From the NCBI GenBank assembly GCA_037127255.1, contig JBANSL010000020.1:49637098-49701097 (forward strand): a stretch of 64,000 bases of DNA, given 5' to 3'. The stretch's first letter is position 1; each line of letters starts with the position of its first letter. Under the pieces are notes generated by a model. That model worked only from the letters and a program-made list of their open reading frames with translations. It ran no database searches and was not told the origin of the DNA. This stretch comes from Persicaria tinctoria (lineage: Eukaryota; Streptophyta; Magnoliopsida; Caryophyllales; Polygonaceae). The translations under genes and the position numbers were made by a program. This document shows, piece after piece, positions 33,113 to 44,199 of the stretch.

Positions 33113-34757
33113 GAAGAGCCCCAAATCCTCTCATCGGAGAGTGCTCGGTTGATTCCGGGACGGTTCTCCCGTCCTTTGGCGTCGACCCTTGTGCATCTGG
33201 CGGCGGTTTTGTATCGACTGCTCTCGATAATCCTTCCCCTCCATCCGGCTTGTTGATCGGCCGACTTAGTGTCTGGTGCCGTTTCTCCCTTCTCCGGCAT
33301 AATAATCGGTGCAAATCGCCATCGAAAAACCTAACCACTTATCGTTGATTTTTTTATTTTCAACCCAAACCTAAAATTGTTTTGGGGCTTTTGTTAATCT
33401 GAGTCTCTTACCTCTAAATCTGCAATCTCATTGCATATCATGTAAGTTTCCACCCCTCCTTTTTCCCTTTGGATCGCTTGCCTGTCGGTTTCGCTAATCT
33501 TTCCTCCCGCCTTGCCCATCTACCTTCGGTGGCGGCGGCGGCGTGGTGGTTCGTGACCCTCGGCGACTTTCCGTCCCTTGCGTTTGTCTGGGTCGCCGGC
33601 GGTCTCCCTTCGGTTGCCTTGGCCGCTGGTGGCGATGTGTTGACGTTTGGCGTCCTCTACTTCTCGTGGTTTGTGCCTTGAAGGTTGTCCTTGGGCTTTT
33701 GGTGGCCCGGTGCATGTCAGATTTGAGCCCGTTGTTGCTTTGGGCTCAAGCTTCCTCTTTTGGGCCCAAAGCAACCTTTGAAAATTACAAATTAAAAAAA
33801 AAATACGGGTAGATTGTTTTGCACTTTTGCTTGTTGAAGCAAATGATAAAAAAAGTGTCTTTGGGGAATAAAAATTAAAATTAAAAATTAAATTAATCTT
33901 TACATACGTTTATAAATATATGTAAATAATCCTCGGTGTGGGCTAGGTTATCTCCCGCTCGGGTTTATGGTGCGTTTCGATTCAGGTGTTGTTGCTCTAC
34001 GGTTTGGGGGGACTGGCTTTTCTTGTTCGGTTGATGGGGTTCTGGCTGTTCGGAGTCGGGTCAGGCTGGGGTCGTGGCGGTGTGTATCGAGGCGTCTCCT
34101 TTTCCCGGAATGCTGCTTCCTTGGAGGTTCGTCTTCACTGCCCACAGGTGCTTCTTGATGTACCGTTGGCCTGCGGTGTTTTCATTGGTAGCGCTTGGCT
34201 TTGTTCATACGTCTACGTCCGCATCTCGTCCGGTTTAGTTAGGCTTGTTTCTCTTTGTAGAGTTCATGTACTTGTTTCTTGCACTTTCGTTGTATTTTGT
34301 CTCCTTTTGACGATTTCCGTCTGCCGACTTGTTGGCCATCGAAGTTCAGGTTTGTCGGGCCTCGAATTATTTCCTAATAAAAAAAAATCACATTATTTCT
34401 TATATTTTCAACATATTTGTTAACTATTGGGTTTAATTCAAAACATTGAATTGAATTTAATATAGTTATGTATATCTTTATATCTATATAATATCTTAAT
34501 TTAGAATACTTTTTGATGATGTGTCAATATCTTTTTTCTCTTTCATACATCTATATCACTATAATATCTTAATTTAAATTTTTTTTTGATAAAGTCTAAC
34601 TTTATGGTAATCATTTTTACCATTTTCTTAAAGATGTCAAGTCTACCTTCATTATTTTATCATTACTTTTTTATCAATATTTTATAATATTAATTTGATA
34701 TATTTATTAAAAAATTTATTTATTAAAATTGCGCCATGGCGCGTCGATTATAACTAG

Positions 34758-34944
34758 TTTTTATTTATATCTATATTATTTTTTAGAGGAAAAATTAATT
34801 TATATTTAAGTTAACATATTCTCCGTACACGGGACGTGATCTATACGAGTAGTATATATATAGAGTTTACAATCCTAAATTTTCCTCAGCTGTCAATCCA
34901 TATTTTCCATTAAAATAGGATAAAACTAAAAATATTTCTTCATA
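34758..34944. other. AT-rich junction sequence
   Basis: Between the Helitron-like 3' end and the LINE remnant; nothing recognised. Confidence 0.5.
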
Positions 34945-36072
34945 GGGGATGTTCATCGGCTTCATACCGATCTTAACGGTTTGCTTATGCAAGCACTTAT
35001 TACACAAATATCTTATATTCCATTGCCAATTTCTACATTCGCTGATCGTCTTTACTGGGGCCCAAACCCTACGGGATGGTTCTCAACCAAATCAGCTACC
35101 ACAATTGTCACTAATAGTAACAACAGAAGTACATTCAATTGTGACTGGATTTGGGATCTAAAAATTCCCCCCAAATTAAAACACTTCCTTTGGAAAATGG
35201 CAACTGATAGTTTACCAACCAAACAACGCCTGTAGGTATCTCACATTGGGGTGCCTATGAACTGTGTATTCTGCGATTCTCTAACTGAATAAATGCAGCA
35301 CCTGTTTTTGGATTGCCCGTTCACGAAATCAATTCTTAACCTGCTACCACATCCTATTGGAACAATTCAGCATCACAGTTTTGACTGTCAAAAACCAAAT
35401 GTTATTCTAAACAACATTTACTCAAACATTTCAAGAACTTTCGCTACTGACATTTTCTATTCCTGGTGGGCTATTTGGTTCTTTAGGAATCAATTAACTT
35501 TCGGCAATATTCAAAACGTAGACATTAACCAAGTTCGCGTCTACATCAACACTACTAAGCATAGCTAGTTTGAAGCCTCCAGGTTTGATTTGCAAACTCA
35601 ATCCTTCCTTACTTCTCCGTCTCATCCCAAAGGTAACAACAGGAAGAATGGATTGGCTACGACAGTGGGTCGACGGTATGTTCATTGGGATACCCCTCCT
35701 CCTCCCTTCTATAAACTGAATTTTGATGGCTCGTTAAGGTCATCTGGAGAGGCTGCCTACGACTTCGTGATTAGAGGGGCGACTGTGGTGGCGGCTGGCT
35801 CGGGCCGCTGCAACAACACTTCTGCTATGTTTTCTGAAGCACTAGCTCTTAGAAATGGGATGTTACGGGCTCGTCAGCTGGGGGTTAGACACCTTCTGGT
35901 TGAGGGTGACAATCTGCAAGTTGTCAATTCTCTGCTTGGGATTTGGTCCTGCCCGTGGAGTATTGAACTTGTTCTTGCGGATGTTCGGTTGATTAGTTAT
36001 GGTTTTGACTCGTTTTCCATTCGTCATATTTTCAGGGAATCCAATGCTGTAGCTGATAGTAAAATTGTTTAA
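34945..36072 (+). pseudogene. 5'-truncated LINE ORF2 remnant (zinc-binding and RNase H part)
   Basis: The first piece (to about 35235) contains DRLYWGPNPTGWFSTKSA and IPPKLKHFLWKMA, the plant LINE reverse-transcriptase zinc-binding region. The next piece has the CxxC-type CVFCDS and LFLDCPF. The last (35590-36072) carries an RNase H domain with KLNFDGS and LLVEGDNLQVV. Stop codons at 35233 and about 35290 and frame changes break it. The same three blocks occur in the same order in the LINE at 48900-50200. Confidence 0.85.
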
Positions 36073-36556
36073 ATTATCCCAACTTATCACTTGACCTAAT
36101 TATATAATCTATAAGTATTTAGTATTTACTAACGCCGGTCATAATCTTCTGCATAGTTAGTTCTCTGAAAATAAAACAAAATGGATTTTTTAAATAGTAA
36201 AAGATATGATAATTATTTATGATAAATAAAAATATAATAAAAAGTGATTAAAAATTATATTGAATAAAATATTTTTTTTTAGGAAATTGTAAAAAATATA
36301 TAATGGTAACTATAAGTAAAGATATAATAAATTGAATCTTGCGTAAAATGTAATTTTAAAAAATCCAACTAATAAATAACATCATTTTAAAATTATAAAA
36401 AATCATAAATTTTACGGACCTACCCTAGTTTTAGGCTTAAATCAACCACTAAAACAATCCACCTTACCTAACCAGAGCTATCCTACATACTCAACTCGAG
36501 CCCCACATATCTAAATGGGTGGTGACATATTTGGATTAAAATAAAGTTGGTGCAAC

Positions 36557-36634
36557 GTATTGAAATTAAGAGAATGTATTTTTATGTGTAAAGCCCTTTT
36601 ACACATAAAAATGTAAAGCTCTTAATTTCAATAC
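36557..36634. repeat. Imperfect 78-bp inverted repeat (hairpin-forming)
   Basis: Left arm GTATTGAAATTAAGAG...TTTTTATGTGT and right arm its near reverse complement, with a loop of about 10 nt (AAGCCCTTTT). Could be a tiny foldback element or a structured RNA. No flanking duplication seen. Confidence 0.75.
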
Positions 36635-36689
36635 TTTTGGACTCTAAAAATGTAAAGCCCTTTTACCCGTTGCTGATAGTTATCAAAGT

Positions 36690-36890
36690 CCGACTCGAAC
36701 CGATGACTGAGGGTCGTGTGTACGGGCGCACATGCGCTAATAGCCTATCACACAAGCCGAGTGAGGTTCCATTATAAAACCAATTGACAATAGAATGAGT
36801 AGCCCACCGGCTCATATACTATGACTTGTTATGTTCAACTTTCCGATGTGAGACATTTTTAGTCTCATTCACATCTCTAACAAAAAGATT
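36690..36890. repeat. Dispersed repeat, copy 2 (shared with 15598-15770)
   Basis: Shares GGGTCGTGTGTACGGGC, CCGAGTGAGGTTCCAT and AAACCAATTGACAAT in the same order as copy 1, then a stretch with CCGATGTGAGACA. Confidence 0.6.
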
Positions 36891-37180
36891 AATAAATAGT
36901 GATAACTGCTGATAACGTCAATTGGTTTGAGATTAGAATATTTCGTAAAGTATTGTACGAAACAAAATAAAATTTTAGATTTAATGCGACGATTTATTTA
37001 CCGACATTGTAGGATTCCTCATTGATGAGTCCTACAATGTCGAACAACACCATGAAGTTGTGCCCAACAACCAGCACAAGCAACTTCTTCACCCCTATTT
37101 ATACCATTTGTTAACACATCTTTCATGCTCTTGGTAGCGACTTTAGCAACTTTCTCCCCTCTTTTCAATGAAATTATTCA

Positions 37181-37993
37181 GGGAAATTACGCGTGGTGGC
37201 CATGAACTTTTACAAATTCCGCGTGGTATACAAAGTTTTGAAAAAATCTGTGTGGTGCCCACGAAGTTTTGTAAAAGTCCACATAATGCCCACAAGGTTT
37301 TTCAAAAGTTTATGTGATAACAATAATGGATTTTAATTTTGAAAAATTGAGATTAAAAATTATATTATTGTACATTTTTTGTAAAACACTTAACAAGATT
37401 GTGTAATAGTTTTAATCTTTATAAAAACTAATTTTTTATATATTTTTTCTTACCTATAAACTAACCAAATTTTTTTCTTAAAAATCTTACATATTTAATT
37501 TTTATTTGTTTAATATTTAGATTTTGTTTATAAGGAAATGAGCAAAAAATAATAAGAACTATGTAGTAATATTACCCATTTACAATGAACCAATATTAAT
37601 AGAAAATTTGAAAAGTACAAGAAGATATACGCGTACACTTTTCCACATTAAACAATTTTCATATGAGATTCAAACCAACTTTCATATGAGATTCTCAATA
37701 AAAAAAATTAAAGACGTAAGATTTTTGAGAACAAAAAATGGGTTAGTTTATCTCTAAGAAAATTTATATAAAAAACAAAACTAGTGTACGCGTATAATGT
37801 ACAATAATATAATTTTTAATCTCAATTTTTCAATATTAAAACCCATTATTGTTATCACATAAACTTTTGAAAAACCTCGTGCGCACCACGTGTGGACTTT
37901 TACAAAACTTCGTGGGCACCACACGGAATTTTTCAAAACTTTGTATATCATGCGGGATTTGTAAAAATTCGTGGGCACCACGCGTAATTTCCC
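37181..37993. mobile_element. MULE-type element with about 190-bp terminal inverted repeats (813 bp)
   Basis: Both ends begin GGGAAATTACGCGTGGTG and remain inverted-complementary for about 190 bp (37181-37372 against 37800-37993), including ATAACAATAATGG and GAGATTAAAAATTATAT. Flanked by a 9-bp near-identical duplication, AATTATTCA (37172-37180) and AATTATTTA (37994-38002). Long inverted repeats plus 9-bp duplication define Mutator-like elements. No coding. Confidence 0.92.
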
Positions 37994-38279
37994 AATTATT
38001 TACTACGTATTTGTTATGATTGATTTATTGTGCTTGATCTAAAATAAACGTGGCAGTGAAAAAATTTAGATGGAAGATCATGAGTAATCAGCAGCACACA
38101 ACAAAATAGATTTGAACCTTTTATTGATTGGAAGACCAAATGAAAGGACAAAGCCACAAACACTACACCTTAGTTTGAACTTCGAAGAGCTGCTACAATT
38201 ATCAGCTTCAGATGTACACTAGTTTTGGACTTGAAAGCAAATTGGGTAAAACCTAAAAGTATAAAGTTTATACTTAATG

Positions 38280-41054
38280 CTATTCGTGTGAGATGCCTAC
38301 CTTTGCCTGCAGATACCAAAAAACATGTGACATAGAGAAGGATGGCTTCTCTCCAGCTTGTATACACAATCGCGCGACGTTTAGAAGATGTCTCAGCATC
38401 CTTGAATCGTAGCTGTTTCCTAGATCAGGATCTATCATATTATGCATAGATATGTTCAAGTGTGCCTCTTGGACCCACTCGATCACGTCCCCACTTCCCT
38501 TGTCTGATGATTGGCCAGTGATCAACTCAAGAAGGAGAGCGCCGAACTTGGGGGTTAGGTTTTTAATGGGCTGTACAGAATCTGTAAGATGGAATGCCAT
38601 ATGATAAACTTTGTTTTGTCAACAGAGGCATAAATACATGGTGTGTCTACTTCTTCAGGTAATTGAAAGGGAGTTTTACCTTCTGAATTTGACAATGGAG
38701 GATTTGATGAGCGGCTTACTGGACAGAGAAGGCTGATATCAGAAAGCTGTTGCAAAATGTGATCAGCAGACATTCAGATTTGAGTTAGCAAGTGAATGTT
38801 TTTTTTTCCCGCAGTATGACATTAGTTAAGTTACCTTTGCTGTAAATTGCTCGTCCAGTAGAATATCATTTGAACTGATGGAGACCTGATAAACTGGAGG
38901 ATCACAAAATAAATGCAGATATTCCTGTAAAGAATAAGTAATTGAATATTCATTTTAGTGTTGGTCAATAACAATATTGTCTCTGCTTCAGTATAAACAC
39001 AAGAGTTCAGCTTGTATAGTGTAAGCATTTTGATTTGAATGATTGAGATTGGGCTTGTTCATGTCAAGACCCCTACACTACAGTATATAGTGGAGTGCTA
39101 TATGTTCATTGAGAGAGTGATTTACAAGATGATATTGCTATGGTCTACCAATTTCCTACAACTTCAGGATGTCCTAACATAATTCCGTATGCACTACCAA
39201 GAAAAAATGGTTTGAATGGTGTGGTGTGTCGATTGTTTGTAAGAAGCTGATATGGCATTTATTTGTGCTGATACGGCATATAATATATAATGTCTAAGTT
39301 GTTTGTGCCAAATGAAGCCTTTAGTTGCTAATGATTCGAGACATACTGTATTCATGAAAGTAGCCTAAGCCAGTACCTTGCCTTAATAGATGCAAATGAA
39401 GACACAATACTGTTGTCAGCTTACCAGTGCAGCTGCTACACCTAGAGCAATTTGTAATCTTGTCTTCCAATTCAATGGCGTCTTCAAAGGATCTACAAAA
39501 GAGTTCAGTGATAATTTAAGAGTTCTGCTTCACAATAAGTAGGCATTAACGTATCAAGGTGTTGCTTTACACATTACCATTCAAATGCTGCTTCAAACTT
39601 CCTAGTCCTGTAGTGTCAAAAACAAGAAAACTGAAAATAGAGAAAAGAGAGATTATAAGTATTTGGTTCAAAGCAGTGTATGGTTTCTCAATTAAACTGA
39701 CAGTTGATAAATTTATTGTATCCGTAAGCAAGTGTAAAATATGATCAAAAGGAAAAGTGAGGACGCGCGCTAAGATACTATTGCCACAAAACTATTTACT
39801 CATTCAACTGAGACTGAGCAAATCCTAATCAGTCCAATCGAAAATCGAATAATCTTTAAGTGAAAGCATGACAGTTCTGTCGCTGCAGAATAAGAGAAGG
39901 AAAGTCTGATTAAGAGGGGATGGATAGGCTATCGAACCTTCTAGGTCCAATCGAATAACCTCTAAGTGCAACAAGGTGTCGATGATGCAAGCTTCCCAAG
40001 AGTTGGACATCCTTCAGGAATTCATCCTTGGCTTGATCAGCACCTGATAATTCTTTTACAATACAAGTAGAGTCATCCGGGAATCTAGCTTCATAATTGA
40101 TCTCCTGTGGATTACTTGAAATGATTCTCCGGAATTCATCTGTTGCCCTCTTTAAATCCTTGTAGGAGTAATGCTTCAGAACAGATATCGTACCTATTAT
40201 TTTGGACACATGGCAAGAAATATTAAGAGATTGTATGAGAAATTGTATAAAGATAGCCAAAAAATACTCTTTGTGCTGATTTCACATCAAGATTTCTTAT
40301 AAGTCCATATACAAACAGTAGCTTGTAGTTTTGAAGTTCATCTCCGCTGTGTTGATCGACTCTGGTCACTGAATGTCAATTCTTAGTAAATTCAAGTGCC
40401 AAACAACCTATTCATAGCTTCCACTCGAACTTCCAATTTGAATTATATGGAGTATTCGATTACTGAAATCTAAATCTTGCATTGTCCTCGCTCTTTCAAC
40501 TGTATCATCTAGGGAATGATCTGGAAAAACAATATATACAATCTATATGAACAATGGAACATATGTCACACGGGACAGAGACTTTACAGAGTCTGTAATC
40601 GCGGTCGAGAGATTGTGAAATCAACATCTCGATCAACTCCAATTCACAACATCAAAACCCCAATCACTGAGTTTGGAAATTATCAGTTTCAAAAGCAAGA
40701 TCACTGGTTTCCAAAAAGGGGAAGAAAACGTGAGATCGCCAGCAGTTGATTTCCGATCTGATCGTAATTGCAAACACGCAAATACATATATGTTCCCCTA
40801 CTTCTACAATTTCCCACAGCTAAGATCAAGAATCTAAATTATCGAGTTCGAACGCATTAAAATCGAGAAACCAGTAAAGAACTACAGATGCAAAAAAAAA
40901 GGTCAATTCCGAGGAGAAAGAGAAACGGAGAAAGTGAATTTAGAACCGAATTCCATCACTTACGAATGCGATCTCGGCGAAGGCAGGGAAGGAGGGTAAA
41001 CTTTGGCTTGTGGGCCGGAGGATCGCCGGTTTCGCCGGCGGTAGTGTTCGCCAT
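38280..41054 (-). CDS. Atypical (catalytically degenerate) receptor-like cytoplasmic kinase, 7 exons, 308 aa
   Basis: Exons 41054-40964, 40193-39938, 39630-39578, 39492-39425, 38924-38835, 38746-38680, 38581-38280; all GT/AG, phases match, 927 nt in total. No signal peptide or membrane segment, so cytoplasmic. A kinase fold is clear: YSYKDLKRATDEF, LLGSLHHRHLVALRGY, SLKQHLN, TRLQIALGVAAALEYLH, FGALLLELITGQ. Catalytic features are gone. The Gly-rich loop is replaced by SSNPQEINYEA. The HRD loop reads YQVSIS before SNDILLD. DFG reads SDI, and the activation segment with APE is missing. The VAIK lysine may survive in IVKEL. Similar to plant At1g49730-type RLKs in layout (from memory). It may act as a pseudokinase scaffold; function unknown. 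Clean splicing and frame argue against a pseudogene. Confidence 0.82.
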
Positions 41055-41524
41055 ACGGATTTGGAGTTCCGGTGAACAATTGAAGGATTAACTGAGAAAG
41101 AAGCCAAAACCAAACTGTTTTTTCCATTGCTTTGCTTTTTCACTGCTTTTTTTTTACTTTAAGAATGTAAAGAGGGAGTGAATCGATTCTTCGTCTTTTT
41201 GTCGGTACAAGTCATTATGGAGAGAGAGAGGGGCTAGAGAGGAAGGTGTCCTTCAGCTGCAACAGCCTGCAAGTTGATGTGTTTTTAACTGAAAGAATCT
41301 TTTGAGCACGAGATCGATACGCCGGATTCAGCGCTCAAACGACGTCGCTTTTATCGGATCCGAATATTGACCCTGTTTGACTTGCTCCCCCTCCTCGGAT
41401 TCCACTCCCTGTTAAAATACGGGTTATTTTTCAATCGCATACTAAGTTAGTAACAAATACAACAACTAATACGGAGAAAAGAGTATGTACACTTGTGATG
41501 GGGTAATTTTTGTTATTTTATATT
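41055..41524 (-). promoter_or_regulatory. Upstream region of the pseudokinase gene
   Basis: Includes a likely 5' UTR with an AG-rich stretch (41217-41240, GAGAGAGAGAGG). No clear TATA box. Nothing else recognised. Confidence 0.35.
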
Positions 41525-42998
41525 GAGGAAATTGGGTGTAATATACCATTTTTAAATTTTGTTTTTGGTAATTGTATTTTTTTTAAGGTGGATATTACAT
41601 ATTTATCCTTATAATTAATTTTTACCTTTTTCAAATTTTATCATTTTTTAAAATATTGATGAAGAAGATATTGTTAACAAATCAGATTTTATCCTAAATT
41701 TTTTTTAATCTTTTTTTAAAAAGATTGGTGGATGGAGATATTTTAACAAGTTTTATCCTTTTAAAAACTACTCAGTTATATTCCTGCAGACGGATTATTA
41801 ACGGAGAATTTTCTAGGGTACAACTTCAACAATTTTCTAGGTTACAGGTAACGTTACTTTACAAATTATTTAATTACAATCGTTTATCGATCCATTCTAA
41901 CCTCAATTATTGTGTGCGAATGATTTTATTGTAACAATTTTTGTTTCTTTTTCCAGTTTGCAACCTAGAGATGACCGAACAAGATGAGGGAGGGTCCATA
42001 TCATCCCAGGTTCAACCACAAATTGAACCTTCAACATTGAAGGTAAATCGACATACTATATAATTTAGGTATAGTCTAAGTCTAGGTAAGTGACAATATA
42101 TTATAATAAAGATAAACATTACATTAATCATTCATGTAATACGATAATATAATGTCATGAGTTACTTACAAGAAATCACACTCCTGTAATTCAATAATAT
42201 TCATGTAATCAATTCCTGTAATGAATGAACTCTTTTACCCATTACTATACCAACATTTGTCTTGTAGAGTTGTATCACAATAAATCACTATATCTCACTA
42301 AAGTAGCATACAATTCCTGTAATTAATGATTTACTATAATGAACGAATTCTTGTACCCATTACTATAACCAACTACAATATCATACAATTATTGTAATGA
42401 ATGATTTCCTGTAATGACCGAATCCTGGTAAACACGGGTATCAAATAAGTAGCATACAATTATTATAAAAATAGATAACGATTATTGTAACCTAAATTAT
42501 TGTCCCTAACAAACAAGAAGCGAAAACCGTAGTTAAGATATCTATTCCCTAAAGCTTCCATCTACCCTACATCTTCGCACTTTCATCTACTCTGCATCGT
42601 CGTTCTTTTTTGAAAATCACAAACGTTAATGACGAGTTTTTGTGTCTGTATCGGGCGCCTAACTCTCGTGGTTGAATTAGGGTTCTCAGATTAGAGTTTA
42701 CTATACCATGGAAGTTACAATAACAATCACATAAACATATAAATCAAATTTACCAACCTTCAATGTCTTCGCAATCACCGTTCCCAATCACCGTACTTCA
42801 AAGAAGATGCAATGGGATGAGCGTCGCTTAATGGAAGAGAGGAATGGAAAAGAACAAGCGTTGATGGAATGGGATGAGTGTCAATGAATTTATTAGTTAC
42901 AATCAAATCAAGGGCAAATTTGTCATAACAAAAACAAACTCTTCAAGGGTACATTTACCAAATAAAAACTTGAATTGGGTTTAACTACCCAATTTCGC
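41525..42998. mobile_element. Possible degenerate MULE (about 1.47 kb)
   Basis: Ends share an inverted GAAATTGGGT followed by partly matching text (TTTTTGGTAA-TGTA). Inside, an ATG at 41971 opens a short frame (MTEQDEGGSISSQVQPQ). The segment 42100-42470 is built of repeated CCTGTAAT-AATGA words. A TTATATT word flanks both ends but no exact 9-bp duplication is seen. Confidence 0.35.
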
Positions 42999-43328
42999 TT
43001 ATATTTTAAATAACTAGTTTCCACACGGGTCAATATTTTAAATATCTAATCTTAGATCTGGATAAATGAGGATTAACTCGCTCGGTCCAGTTCGTCGCCC
43101 GTAAAAACGGGTGGGAGTGGTCATCGAATTAAGCCTAGGCGGGATGCTTGTGGGTAAGGGTTTGAGAACAAATATAAACCCATTGCGAGCCGCTAAGCCC
43201 ACGACGCTATTTTTTTTAATTAAAATAAATGTGTTTGAAAAAATTAAGATCAAATTAATTTTGATCCGAATAAAAAATTACTTACATATTAGAAGTATTT
43301 ACATAATTTTATACAACAATTAACAAAA

Positions 43329-43360
43329 CTAGCCTAGAACCCGTGCGCTACGCACGTGAT
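43329..43360 (-). mobile_element. Helitron-like 3' terminus on the minus strand
   Basis: Reading the minus strand, a hairpin GTGCG-TAG-CGCAC (43343-43355) is followed by GGGTTCTAGGCTAG and then T. This matches Helitron 3' ends and resembles the 26009-26038 terminus. I could not find the matching 5' end; a LINE insertion at 44146 may separate them. Confidence 0.5.
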
Positions 43361-44130
43361 TTTTAACATTCATCTACATAAACTCGTATTGTGTATCGGA
43401 TATTAGCATAGTAATTATAAATACGCTTTAAATGATGTATAAAACATAGTACTCGATAAGATGTTGTCCAAAGAACTGTAATCCTTCCCCTAATTGTCCA
43501 AATTTTCTTTGTGGATCCATCTAAGGTGTTGATGGTATCTACGGGTGGTGCCATTTGAAACCTGTATCACGTAACCAAATAACGAAGTCAAATTAACAAC
43601 ACAAACAACATTGAAAGTTTTCCACTCGAAACACATCATGTTTGCTGAACAAACTGAGTAAACGTACATGCGCACTCTGGGATGGATGTTCGAAAATCGA
43701 TTGAGAATCAACTTAAAAATATAAGTTCAATAAGTCACACCATTGAACAATGATTACAAAAAAATGAGGTAGAAGGATACCTTCAACAGATGTAGAAATG
43801 AATAAGAAAAATAGAAGAGCTCGTTTGTGTTTTTTGTTCCTCGGATTGGATGCCTCGTTATGAGCTTAGTGGGCGAGTGGGGGGAGTGGAATAACTAAGT
43901 AACTTCCATACTAATAAAAAAAGTGAAGGTAACTTCCATGTTGTATGTGTGTATAAGAAAAAGTGGGGGAGTGGGGGAGTGGGATAACTAAGTAACTTCC
44001 ATACTAATAAAAAAAATTAGGATAACTTTCATGTCTATACTAAAAAAAACGTGGGTAGATATGTTTAATGAAGGTAAAAAAGAAAAGAAAAAAGAAAAAA
44101 AAACTACCAATTCCCCTAGCAGGATAAATA
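43361..44130. other. AT-rich non-genic DNA with direct repeats (43876-44017)
   Basis: The phrase GATAACTAAGTAACTTCC then ATACTAATAAAAAAA occurs twice about 94 bp apart, each preceded by a GGGGGAGTGG run. Probably the body of the Helitron-like element ending at 43329. Confidence 0.5.
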
Positions 44131-44199
44131 ACTAGCAAATTAAAAGGGAGACGCCTAAATCCTCTCAATTTTCTATGGAAAAAAAAACTCCCCTGGGAG

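Larger units (their letters stand above)
26838..34388 (+). mobile_element. Unclassified poly(A)-ended insertion, itself split by an LTR element
   Basis: The two halves (26838-27089 and 33113-34388) are GC-richer than the surroundings and form one unit once the LTR element is removed. The right half ends ...TTTCCTAATAAAAAAAAA, resembling a non-LTR retrotransposon or retroposed tail. It contains Gly/Val-rich open text comparable in style to the 5' region of the LINE at 44146. No reverse transcriptase is present and no target duplication is clear. Assignment as a non-autonomous LINE derivative is tentative. Confidence 0.4.
26712..34757 (+). mobile_element. Helitron-like element (family 2) split by a 7.5-kb insertion
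   Basis: The 5' end A|TCTATATAATACC is at 26712. The 3' end at 34757 has a palindromic hairpin GCGCCATGGCGC (34731-34742) and terminal CTAG followed by T. Related 5' ends also occur at 34484 (TCTATATAATATC) and 34551, so the 3' terminus could belong to a shorter copy. Sequence 34389-34430 continues the Helitron text seen at 26670-26711, showing that 26838-34388 is inserted material. Confidence 0.5.
36073..37171. other. Intergenic DNA with a foldback and a dispersed repeat
   Basis: AT-rich; contains the inverted repeat at 36557-36634 and dispersed repeat copy 2 at 36690-36890. No gene seen. Confidence 0.5.

Noticed and set aside
33469..34423. Gly/Val/Leu-rich open frames in the right part of the poly(A)-ended insertion
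   Set aside because: Several overlapping frames on both strands with no domain; best explained by GC-rich composition.
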